From NCBI RefSeq assembly GCF_003574445.1, contig NZ_KZ984564.1, positions 62,001 through 126,000 of the forward strand: a stretch of 64,000 nucleotides of DNA. Direction: 5' to 3'. The position numbers and the translations under genes are program-made. The notes beneath the pieces are model-generated. The model worked only from the letters and a program-made list of their open reading frames with translations, did no database searches and was not told where the DNA came from. Shown here one piece after another: positions 26,453 through 33,688 of the stretch (position 1 is its first letter; every line of letters starts with the position of its first letter). The stretch is from Streptomyces sp. YIM 130001. GTDB lineage: Bacteria > Actinomycetota > Actinomycetes > Streptomycetales > Streptomycetaceae.

Positions 26453-28173
26453 GCCGCACCTCCTTCCGCTCGGGTGCCAGTGATCGGCGCACCGCGGGCA
26501 CCGGCCGGCGGGCGGGTGACGGTCACCGAACCGGTGACGTGCTTGCCCAGGTCGTTGGCGCCCACCACCTGGATCTGCAGGGTGTCGCCGTCGACGGCGG
26601 TCACATGGCCGGTCAACACCATCGTGTCGCCCGGGTAGTTGGGCACGCCCAGGCGTATCGACACCTTCCGCAGGGTCGCGTCGGGAAACTGGTCGGTGAT
26701 GTAGCGACCGACGAGGCCGTTCGTGGTCAGGATGTTCATGAAGATGTCGGGGGAGCCCTTCTGGCGGGCCAGCTCGGCATCGTGGTGGACGTCCTGGTAG
26801 TCGCGGGAGGCGATGGCTCCGGCCACGATCAGCGTGCGGGTGACGGGGATCGTGAGTGGCGGCAGCTCGTACCCGACCCGCACGTCCGCGTCCGCGCCCG
26901 TGCCCGTGTCTATGTCCTTGTCTGTGTCCGTGGCCATCTCCTCTTCCCTGTGCATGGCCCGCTCCTCGTCCCGCGCCGTGAACCGCCCCGTGCTCGTGCT
27001 GACGCCTGCGCTCATCCGGGTTCCTCCGCCGCGGCCGTGAACGGCGATCGCGTCGCCCAGCTCCGCCAGGACCTGAGCGCCGCAGCCCAGGTAGGCGTCG
27101 AGCTGACGGCCCCACAGGAAGTGGCGGTGCACGGGATGTTCCACATCTGCTCCCGTCCCGCCGTGCAGGTGCTGACCGGTGTGCACGACGCGCTTGCCCG
27201 CCTCGGACGCCCACCAGGCGGCGGTGAGCGCGGCCTGCTCGTGGGGAAGCCGCTGGTCCCGGCGCCAGGCTGCCTCGTAAGCGGTCACCCGTATCGCCTC
27301 GGTGTCCATATGGGCGTCGGCGGCACGCAGCAGTACGGCCTGCTTGGCGGCGAGCGGCTTGCCGAACTGCTCCCGGACGGAGGTGTACTCCACAGCCCGG
27401 GCCAGCGAACCGGCGCACACCCCTGCCTGCAGCCCCCCGAAGGCCACGCGTGCCGATGCCAGCACGTCGCGGTACACCCCAGCGGCATCGGACCGGCCGT
27501 CGAGTCCGGGCTGCGCAGAGCTCGCTTCCCGATCGAACTGTGCCGGTTCGCCGAGCAGTTCGCCTCGTGCCCCGTCGAGCACGAGTCTTCCTGCCGACCA
27601 CGGCGCGGTCAGCTCCACCGGCTCCACACCTGAGGGCGCCTGCCCTCCACTTCCGGGCGTACGGCCGGTCTCCGTCAGGAAGCAGCCGACTGATGTCCCG
27701 CCGTCCGGAAGGGCCAATCGCGCCGGCACCAGCACCCGGGTCGCGTCCCGCAACCAAGGCACCGCGGCCAGCGTCCCGGACAGCCGCCACCCGGCACCGT
27801 CGGCCTCCGCCACGACCGACCGCAGCGGGAACGCGCCGGTCACCACCTCGGCGCCGCTCCGCAGCCGCGGCAGCAAGCTCTCGCGTTGCCGCACGGTCCC
27901 GTGCTCGGCCACCGCATGCACTCCGTACAGGCAGGTGACGGCGAACGGAACCTGAGCCGTGCAGCGTCCCTGCTCCTCCAGAAGCAGGACGAGGCCGAGC
28001 AGCCCGAGCTCCTCGACGGCGGCCGGGAGCCCCGCGGTGCACAGGGCCGACCACAGCTCCCGGTCGGTGCCGGTGCCGGCCTTCGCCAGGCGCTCGGGAG
28101 TCGACAGGTCCCGGAAGATCTGTGCGGCGAGGTCACGGGCGGCCGCCTGCTCCTCGGTGGGCGTGAAGTCCAT
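26449..28173 (-). CDS. Acyl-CoA dehydrogenase fused in frame to a MaoC hydratase
   Basis: One open frame of 574 residues joins an FAD acyl-CoA dehydrogenase (about 1-380; VEYTSVREQFGKPLAAKQA, HLHGGTGADVEHP) to a MaoC-type hydratase (about 425-560; GAIASRDYQDVHHDAELA, ITDQFPDA). The linker is Asp/Thr/Gly repeats. In the mycobacterial igr operon these are two genes, FadE28-like and ChsH1-like. Internal ATGs at 27015 (GGAGGAA ahead), 26955 (GAGGAG ahead) and 26937 could also give a free hydratase. At 27015 the bases read CGGATGAGC; a one-base shift would create the usual ATGA overlap, so a recent indel or sequencing error is possible. The combined enzyme would introduce then hydrate a double bond. 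Confidence 0.87.
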   Translation of the reverse strand: MDFTPTEEQAAARDLAAQIFRDLSTPERLAKAGTGTDRELWSALCTAGLPAAVEELGLLGLVLLLEEQGRCTAQVPFAVTCLYGVHAVAEHGTVRQRESLLPRLRSGAEVVTGAFPLRSVVAEADGAGWRLSGTLAAVPWLRDATRVLVPARLALPDGGTSVGCFLTETGRTPGSGGQAPSGVEPVELTAPWSAGRLVLDGARGELLGEPAQFDREASSAQPGLDGRSDAAGVYRDVLASARVAFGGLQAGVCAGSLARAVEYTSVREQFGKPLAAKQAVLLRAADAHMDTEAIRVTAYEAAWRRDQRLPHEQAALTAAWWASEAGKRVVHTGQHLHGGTGADVEHPVHRHFLWGRQLDAYLGCGAQVLAELGDAIAVHGRGGGTRMSAGVSTSTGRFTARDEERAMHREEEMATDTDKDIDTGTGADADVRVGYELPPLTIPVTRTLIVAGAIASRDYQDVHHDAELARQKGSPDIFMNILTTNGLVGRYITDQFPDATLRKVSIRLGVPNYPGDTMVLTGHVTAVDGDTLQIQVVGANDLGKHVTGSVTVTRPPAGARGAPITGTRAEGGAA

Positions 28174-28174
28174 C

Positions 28175-29110
28175 TCAGCCCTCACCTCCACCGACACCGG
28201 CCATCCGGAACATCGGCAGCCGCAACCCGGCCTCCACCTGCTGGAACTCCAGCCGCACCGGGGCGCCGATCCGGACCTGCCGGGGCGGGACACCCACCAC
28301 GTTGCTCACCAGCCGCACGCCCTCGGACAGCTCTATCAGGCCCACCGCATACGGCGGGTCGAAGGCCGGGAACGGCGGATGGTGCATCACCACGTAAGAG
28401 AAGACGGTGCCGTCGCCGCTCGCCCGGACCGTGTCCCAGCCGGCTGCCCCGCAGGCGTTGCAGCCGGGCAGCCAGGGGAAGCGCAGGGTGGCGCACTCCG
28501 TGCAGCGCTGGATGAGCAGCTCGTCGCGCTGCACTCCGTCCCAGAATCCGGCATTGTCGCGATTGACGACCGGACGGGGTCTCGCCTGCGGCTCGACGGC
28601 TCCCCTCGGGCCGGTGCTGCCGTCGCCTGAACTCCGCTTTCCCGGCGCGTACTTGAGGATGCGGAAGCGGTGCGTCCCGGCCGGCTGTCCGCCTGCCCGG
28701 ACGTCCATGCGCGTGGTCACGAAGTGGCCCGTGCCGAGCTTGGTGGTCTTCAGTGGGGACACCGATTCGATGACCGCGTCGAAGGTGATCCCGTCTCCCA
28801 CCCGCAGGGGCCGCAGATACTCCTGCTCGCAGTCGGTGGCGACGACCGAGGTGTATCCGGCGTCGTCGAGCAGCGCGAACAACTCCTCGTGCGCCGTAGT
28901 GCGGCCCGCATGCCCGGAGAGTCCGCCCATCGTCCAGGCCTGCAGCATCGTCGCCGGAGCGACGGCGTCCGGTCCTCGGTACGCAGGGCCGGCATCGCCC
29001 ATCGCCTCGCACCAGTGCCGGATCATCGCCTCGTTCACCACGTCCTTGCCCTGGCCGGACTCGGCGGCCGAACGGCCCTCGTACGCCCGCAGTTGCTCGT
29101 ACAGATCCAT
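28175..29110 (-). CDS. MaoC-like dehydratase plus DUF35 zinc-ribbon/OB protein (ChsH2-like)
   Basis: The 311-residue protein has an N-terminal MaoC/FAS1-type hotdog domain (about 1-155; VNEAMIRHWCEAMGD, VAPATMLQAWTMGG) and a C-terminal DUF35 domain (about 185-300). The DUF35 part has a zinc ribbon CTECATLRFPWLPGCNACG and an OB fold ending in LEFQQVE. This architecture and length match Rv3542c/ChsH2, which pairs with ChsH1 to hydrate an enoyl-CoA and with Ltp2 to form the aldolase. It starts 4 bases after the upstream dehydrogenase gene and stops 1 base before the next start. GGGAGG precedes ATG 29110. Confidence 0.91.
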   Translation of the reverse strand: MDLYEQLRAYEGRSAAESGQGKDVVNEAMIRHWCEAMGDAGPAYRGPDAVAPATMLQAWTMGGLSGHAGRTTAHEELFALLDDAGYTSVVATDCEQEYLRPLRVGDGITFDAVIESVSPLKTTKLGTGHFVTTRMDVRAGGQPAGTHRFRILKYAPGKRSSGDGSTGPRGAVEPQARPRPVVNRDNAGFWDGVQRDELLIQRCTECATLRFPWLPGCNACGAAGWDTVRASGDGTVFSYVVMHHPPFPAFDPPYAVGLIELSEGVRLVSNVVGVPPRQVRIGAPVRLEFQQVEAGLRLPMFRMAGVGGGEG

Positions 29111-29113
29111 CTC

Positions 29114-30379
29114 TCACGCACCTCCCCTCTTCGGCCTGCGCATGCCGAGTCGCATCGTCGCGACGATCTCCCGCTGCACCTCGCTCACCCCGCCCCCGAA
29201 GGTGTTGATCTGGGCCGCGCGGTTCATCCGCTCCAGCTCGCCGTCCCCGAGGACCCCCGGCGATCCGGAACGGACGAGACCGGTCTCGCCCACAATTTCC
29301 TGACACATGCGATACACCTCGACCGCCGATTCGGTTCCCACCAATTTCACGCCCGCGGCGTCGCCAGGGGCCAGCGTCCCGGCCCCGACATCGCCCACCA
29401 AACGCCAGTTGAGCAGGCGCGTTGCCGCGATCCTGGCGTGTACTTCGGCCAGCCTCGAGCGCACCCACGAGGTGTCAATGGGGCGCTCTCCGGTCACCGG
29501 ATCGGGTGAGCGGGCGAAGGCGAGCGCGCTCGCGTAGCAGTCCTCGGCCTGCATGCCGATGGCGGCCAGTGCGACCCGCTCGTGGTTCAACTGGTTGGTG
29601 ATCAGCTCCCAGCCCGCGTTCTCCCGGCCGACGAGATGGGTCGCGGGCACCCGGATGCCGTCGTAGTACGTGGCCGTGGTGGTGAGCCCGCCCACCGTCT
29701 CGATCGGCGTCCAGGAGAACCCGGGGGCGTCCGTCGGCACCAGGACGATCGAGATCCCGCGGTGCTTGGGTGCCTCCGGGTCGGTGCGGCAGGCCAGCCA
29801 GATCCAGTCGGCGTGCTGTGCGTTCGACGTGAAGATCTTCTGGCCGTCGATCAACCAGGAATCGCCCGCTCCGGCGTGCGTGCGGCCCTGCGCCTCGCTG
29901 TCGGCCCCGCCGACCGTCCCGCCGTCGGGCCCACTGTCCGTTCCCCCGTCGGCGCCCTGCCCCCGCACGCGTCGCGCTCTGGTTCGCAGGGCCGCCAGGT
30001 CCGTGCCGGCGGACGGCTCGCTGTATCCGATGGCGAAGACGATCTCGCCGCTCAGGATGCGCGGCAGGAAGTAGTCCTTCTGGTCCTGGCTTCCGTACTT
30101 CATCAGGGTCGGGCCGACGGTGTTCAGGGTGACCATCGATACGGGCGCGCCGGCGCGGTAGGCCTCGTCGAAGAAGACGAACTGTTCGTCGGGGCCGCGC
30201 CCTTGTCCGCCGTACTCGACCGGCCAGCCGATGCCGAGTCGTCCGTCGCGACCCATGCGGCGCAGCAGTTCCCGCTGTCCTGCCGGGTCGTCGACGCGCT
30301 CGCGCGGCATCACCGAGCGGAAATACGTGCGCAGTTCGGCTCGCAGGCGTTCCTGGCGTTCGGTGGGGGCGAGGTGCAC
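29114..30379 (-). CDS. Acyl-CoA dehydrogenase (FadE29-like) with a low-complexity insertion
   Basis: The 421-residue FAD enzyme is the first gene of the operon. Motifs include IGYSEPSAGTDLAALRTR (FAD and substrate region, about 115-132), KIFTSNAQHADWIWLACR, NHERVALAAIGMQ and the C-terminal INTFGGGVSEVQREIVA. A Gly/Asp/Thr-rich insertion of about 38 residues (roughly 133-170) interrupts the beta domain between two strands. Without it the size is close to mycobacterial FadE29. That enzyme forms an alpha2-beta2 complex with FadE28, the counterpart of the fused gene here. GTG 30379 has GGGAGG 8 bases upstream. Confidence 0.9.
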   Translation of the reverse strand: MHLAPTERQERLRAELRTYFRSVMPRERVDDPAGQRELLRRMGRDGRLGIGWPVEYGGQGRGPDEQFVFFDEAYRAGAPVSMVTLNTVGPTLMKYGSQDQKDYFLPRILSGEIVFAIGYSEPSAGTDLAALRTRARRVRGQGADGGTDSGPDGGTVGGADSEAQGRTHAGAGDSWLIDGQKIFTSNAQHADWIWLACRTDPEAPKHRGISIVLVPTDAPGFSWTPIETVGGLTTTATYYDGIRVPATHLVGRENAGWELITNQLNHERVALAAIGMQAEDCYASALAFARSPDPVTGERPIDTSWVRSRLAEVHARIAATRLLNWRLVGDVGAGTLAPGDAAGVKLVGTESAVEVYRMCQEIVGETGLVRSGSPGVLGDGELERMNRAAQINTFGGGVSEVQREIVATMRLGMRRPKRGGA

Positions 30380-30524
30380 GGCGCGGACCTCCCGGAACCT
30401 CGGGCTCAGCAGGGTTTCTGACTGTCCGTCAGATCCGTGCTGCCTGTCAAGGTCGCCGACGCCTCCAGGATGCGCGCGTCACCGTCCGCGCCACCGCAAC
30501 TCCCGCCCCTGCAGGCCGAAGCGC

Positions 30525-30557
30525 CTGCGCGGCGGCACCTTCCGTGCCGCCGCGCAG
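30525..30557 (-). terminator. Terminator after the Asn-rich secreted-protein gene
   Basis: CTGCGCGGCGGCA and TGCCGCCGCGCAG form a perfect 13-bp stem with a 7-base loop, 58 bases past the stop of the gene at 30615. It insulates that gene from the downstream operon. Confidence 0.75.
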
Positions 30558-30614
30558 ACGCTTCACACACCCCTCGGAGCCATCCCCCCGGAAGGCCCCG
30601 GGGAGCGGCTCACC

Positions 30615-30926
30615 TCACCAGAGTTCGGTGAAGTTGATGGCCACGTCGTGGCTCGACTGGTCGACGACCGTGAAGGCGGAGTCGTTGACCTGCGCGTTGT
30701 TGTTGCTGTTCGATGCGCCGGTGCCGGTGGCGACCTGCTGGTTGGTCGCGGAGTTTCCGCTGTTGTCGTCGCCGACACCGCTGCCGGTGATCGTCGCGAC
30801 GCTCGTGTTCGACCCGTCGTCCGCGAAACCGCCGTTGTCCGCCTGGGCAACGCCGCTGAACAGCGCCGCCGCAAGGGGCAGGGCGGCAGCGGCGGCGAGG
30901 ACGCGGGCGGTACGGATGCTTGCCAT
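30615..30926 (-). CDS. Small Asn/Ser/Thr-rich secreted protein
   Basis: The 103-residue precursor has a signal peptide (RVLAAAAALPLAAALFSGVA, cleavage near AQADNG). The mature part of about 73 residues is rich in Asn, Ser, Gly and Thr (SVATITGSGVGDDNSGNSAT, ASNSNNNAQVNDS) and ends in a hydrophobic segment VAINFTELW. It has no Cys. The composition recalls surface-active or amyloid-prone streptomycete proteins such as chaplins and rodlins, but no family motif of those is present, so function is unassigned. GGAGGAA stands 6 bases before ATG 30926, and a terminator follows. Confidence 0.75.
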   Translation of the reverse strand: MASIRTARVLAAAAALPLAAALFSGVAQADNGGFADDGSNTSVATITGSGVGDDNSGNSATNQQVATGTGASNSNNNAQVNDSAFTVVDQSSHDVAINFTELW

Positions 30927-31272
30927 GTCTATTCCTCCAGAACCGGAATTACCGGCTGAGTGCGGCTGGTACCCGGGCAGTTGGCCGACCGCTCCGGGCG
31001 ATGTTCACGACGTCGCGAGATCAGAGTTGCCCAGCCGATCACTGTCGAACCACCCCGAAAGCCCCGGTTCGCTCGCAAGCGTGAGGACAAGTCGATAAAC
31101 CCCCATACAGCCATCAAATGTCCTGCTCAGGGGTGCACCGGTGGCGCACGGGCGGCGCACTCGGGCGGCGGTCGGGGCGCCGCAAGAGGTGAAGCGTTAC
31201 GCCGGAATCCGGGCCCGGGGTCCGAGGGAGTCCCACCTCACCTCTTCGTCACCGGTTCCCCCCTTCCCTTCT
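30927..31272. other. Divergent intergenic region upstream of the prim-pol gene
   Basis: About 350 bp separates the minus-strand secreted-protein gene from the plus-strand prim-pol. It must contain the former's promoter. I see no gene or strong hairpin before the LexA-like box at 31273. Confidence 0.4.
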
Positions 31273-31288
31273 TCGAACATACGTACGA
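31273..31288. promoter_or_regulatory. LexA-like SOS box
   Basis: TCGAACATACGTACGA matches the actinobacterial LexA pattern TCGAAC-N4-GTTCGA at 11 of 12 defined positions. It ends 10 bp before the prim-pol ATG, where LexA would block transcription. Confidence 0.55.
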
Positions 31289-31298
31289 ACATAGAGGT

Positions 31299-32177
31299 AT
31301 GGCCACCTCCGAACGGCATGCCGCCACCCTGGCGCTCGCCCATGCACTCTCCGCCGCCGAGCGCGGTCTGGCCGTGATCCCGCTCTCCCGCTCGAAGCTC
31401 CCCGCCCTGCGCTCGCCGCACCGCGACGACCCGACTCCCACCGTCTGCCACGGCGAGTGCGGCCGTACCGGGCACGGCGTGTACGACGCGACGACCGACC
31501 TGTCGCGGATCCGGCAGCTCTTCGCCGCCGCGCCCTGGGCCACCGGATACGGCATCGCGTGCGGCCTCGCTCCCCACCATCTGATCGGCATCGACCTCGA
31601 CACCAAGTCGCCGTCCGACTCGTCGGCCACACTGCGTGAGCTGGCCCTGCGGCACCTGTTCACGATCCAGCCGACCGTCGTCGTGGTCACGCCGAGCGGC
31701 GGACGTCACCTGTGGCTCACCGGCCCGCCCGATGTCGTGGTCCCCAACTCGGCGAGCCGCCTCGCGCCCGGCATCGATGTGCGCGGCGCCGGCGGCTATC
31801 TCGTCGGCCCCGGCTCGCGTACCGAGCACGGCGTCTACAGCACGGTCCCGGGTACGACCCATCTCGCGCCCGCCCCGTGTCCTCGCGCGCTGCTCCGCCT
31901 CATCGCACCCTCCCCGCGCGCGTCCCGGCCGGTGGCAGGTGGAACGCAGGGGCAGGGGTACGGCCTCGTGCAGTTCGTCCAGGCGGCGCGGATCGGACAG
32001 CGCAACACCCGGCTGTTCTGGGCCGCTTGCCGCGCCTACGAGAACGGGCTCGGTGACGCCCTCACCGCCGCACTCACCGACGCGGCGGTCCGGGCCGGAC
32101 TCGATGCGCACGAGGCCCGCGCCACCATCGCGTCCGCCGCCCGCCTCACCACGGGCCGCCCGGCGACGGACAGTTGA
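31299..32177 (+). CDS. Bifunctional DNA primase/polymerase (prim-pol) protein
   Basis: The 292-residue protein has a prim-pol (archaeo-eukaryotic primase-like) domain covering most of its length. The catalytic acidic motif IGIDLDTK is intact near residue 93, followed by VVVVTPSGGRHLWLTG and the late GAGGYLVGPGS motif. An early Cys/His cluster (VCHGECGRTGHG) could bind zinc. Such enzymes prime or extend DNA during replication, damage tolerance or on mobile elements. ATG 31299 has only AGAGGT directly adjacent, so translation could be leaderless. A LexA-like box just upstream suggests induction by DNA damage. No helicase or integrase gene is near. Confidence 0.85.
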   Translation: MATSERHAATLALAHALSAAERGLAVIPLSRSKLPALRSPHRDDPTPTVCHGECGRTGHGVYDATTDLSRIRQLFAAAPWATGYGIACGLAPHHLIGIDLDTKSPSDSSATLRELALRHLFTIQPTVVVVTPSGGRHLWLTGPPDVVVPNSASRLAPGIDVRGAGGYLVGPGSRTEHGVYSTVPGTTHLAPAPCPRALLRLIAPSPRASRPVAGGTQGQGYGLVQFVQAARIGQRNTRLFWAACRAYENGLGDALTAALTDAAVRAGLDAHEARATIASAARLTTGRPATDS

Positions 32178-32220
32178 CCGTGGTCGTGCGGGCGGGGGTG
32201 GCGCGGGGGCGACGTTCCGT

Positions 32221-32304
32221 GTAACCGGTTCAAGCGGTTGAACGGCATCGGGTAACCGGTCTGAAGGGTTTCAGGCGAGCGCTGTAACCGGTCGAACTGG
32301 TTCG
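32221..32304. repeat. Three tandem repeats, each GTAACCGGT plus a small hairpin
   Basis: GTAACCGGT occurs at 32221, 32252 and 32284 (periods 31 and 32). Each is followed at once by a different short inverted repeat: GTTCAA/TTGAAC, CTGAA/TTCAG and CGAAC/GTTCG. The stems change sequence but keep pairing. Confidence 0.8.
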
Positions 32305-32333
32305 CCCTGACCGGTCCGACTGGCCAGGGCGAA
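32301..32333. terminator. Hairpin between prim-pol and oxidoreductase genes
   Basis: TTCGCCCTG (32301-32309) pairs perfectly with CAGGGCGAA (32325-32333). It sits 17 bases from the oxidoreductase stop and can serve both convergent genes. Confidence 0.7.
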
Positions 32334-32350
32334 CGGGCCGGACCGCATCG

Positions 32351-33571
32351 TCAGGCCGACGCCGGGGCCCGGTCCGGGACACCGGTCGCGGTGACGCGGC
32401 GACGGCGGCCCGGCATGCCGAAGGTGGGGTTGGCCACGCCCCAGGCCGCGCCCTTGCAGACCAACTCCTTGTAGAAGGCGGCGAAGCGGCCGGTGAGTGC
32501 GGCATTGACGGAGCGGTCGTCGGCCGTGACGTACTGGATCAGGCCCTCCTTGCGGCCGAGCGAGATGCACTGGTTGAAGTAGCGGATCGGGGTCTTCGGC
32601 AGCTTGCCGCCGGTCAGCAGAGCGGCGACGGTGTCGGCGGCCTGCCAGGAGGTGGGCACGCCCGAAGCGCAGGACATGCGCAGCGGCTTGTCGCCCGGCC
32701 CCATGACCAGCGCCGCGTCGCCGATGGCGTAGACGTCCGGGTGGGAGACCGAGCGCATCGCCTCGTCGACCACGATCCGGCCGCTGTCGCCGACCTCGAG
32801 CGCGGTGGCCGCGGCGATCGGATGTACCGCGAAACCGGTGGTCCACACGGTGACGGCGGCCGGGATCGATGTGCCGTCGGCGTCGGTCACGTGGTCGGCC
32901 CCGACGCCGGTGACGGGGGTGTTCTCGTGCGCCGTGATGCCGAGTTTGCCGAAGACCTTCCGCAGGTGGCGGCGGCCCTTGGCGGAGAGCCAGTCGCCCA
33001 GCTCGCCGTGGGTGGCGAGGGCGACGTCGAGGTCCGGGCGGGCCTCGGCGATCTCGGTCGCCGCCTCGATGCCGGTGAGCCCGCCGCCGACCACGACCAC
33101 GGTCTCGCCGGCGGTCAGGCGGCCCAGACGTTCGCGCAGCCGGAGAGCGCCCGGGCGGCTCGCGATCTGGTGGGCGTGCTCGGCGGTGCCGGGGACGCCG
33201 TGGCTGTTCCAGGCGCTGCCGAGGGCGTAGACGAGGGTGTCGTACGGGAGTTCCACGGTGCCGTTCTGCCGGGTTCCGTTCGCCTGGGAATCAAGCGCAT
33301 CTACGACGGAGACGGTGTGGCGGTCGACGTCGATCGCCGTGACCGACCCCTGCTTCAGCTCGACCCCGGTGCCGGCGAACATCTCGCTGAACGGGCGGGG
33401 CTTGAGGTCCTGTCCGACGGCGAGCTGGTGCATCCTGACCCGCTCGACGAAGTCGGGTTCGGCGTTGACGAGAGTGATGGTGACGTCCTCGCGGTGCAGG
33501 CGCTTGGCGAGGCGCCCGGCGGCGCTGGCTCCGGTGTAACCGGCTCCGAGGACGATGATCCGGTGCTGCAT
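32351..33571 (-). CDS. NAD(P)/FAD-dependent oxidoreductase (NDH-2-like)
   Basis: The 406-residue flavoprotein has an FAD-binding Rossmann motif IIVLGAGYTGASAAGRL at residues 5-21 and a second nucleotide motif VVVVGGGLTGIEAATEI near 157-173. The late FAD motif is HPDVYAIGDAALV. The fold fits type II NADH dehydrogenases and related pyridine nucleotide-disulfide oxidoreductases. It is peripheral or soluble; no signal peptide is seen. It lies 117 bp downstream of an ECF41 sigma gene on the same strand, the usual partnership in which the sigma factor drives an adjacent oxidoreductase. A CRP-type palindrome lies in the gap at 33643-33658. Confidence 0.9.
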   Translation of the reverse strand: MQHRIIVLGAGYTGASAAGRLAKRLHREDVTITLVNAEPDFVERVRMHQLAVGQDLKPRPFSEMFAGTGVELKQGSVTAIDVDRHTVSVVDALDSQANGTRQNGTVELPYDTLVYALGSAWNSHGVPGTAEHAHQIASRPGALRLRERLGRLTAGETVVVVGGGLTGIEAATEIAEARPDLDVALATHGELGDWLSAKGRRHLRKVFGKLGITAHENTPVTGVGADHVTDADGTSIPAAVTVWTTGFAVHPIAAATALEVGDSGRIVVDEAMRSVSHPDVYAIGDAALVMGPGDKPLRMSCASGVPTSWQAADTVAALLTGGKLPKTPIRYFNQCISLGRKEGLIQYVTADDRSVNAALTGRFAAFYKELVCKGAAWGVANPTFGMPGRRRRVTATGVPDRAPASA

Positions 33572-33642
33572 GTCCTTGCTCCTGTCTGAGGCGGCTTCGT
33601 CCCTTGAACCGGGCAGCCCGCCGTTTCCTGACAGGAGTGTGG

Positions 33643-33658
33643 TGTGACACAGGTCACA
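33643..33658. promoter_or_regulatory. CRP-type palindrome TGTGA-N6-TCACA
   Basis: The 16-bp sequence is an exact match to the CRP/FNR core and lies between the ECF41 gene and the oxidoreductase it precedes. On the minus strand it also contains TGTCACA, the -35 element described for ECF41 promoters, though no matching -10 CGTC is at the right spacing. Confidence 0.55.
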
Positions 33659-33688
33659 TCGAGGCCGTTGTGTGCGGCCCGGGGTGGT

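Noticed and set aside
33589..33643. Complete ECF41 promoter (TGTCACA-N16-CGTC)
   Set aside because: The -35 element is present but no CGTC is found at the required distance.
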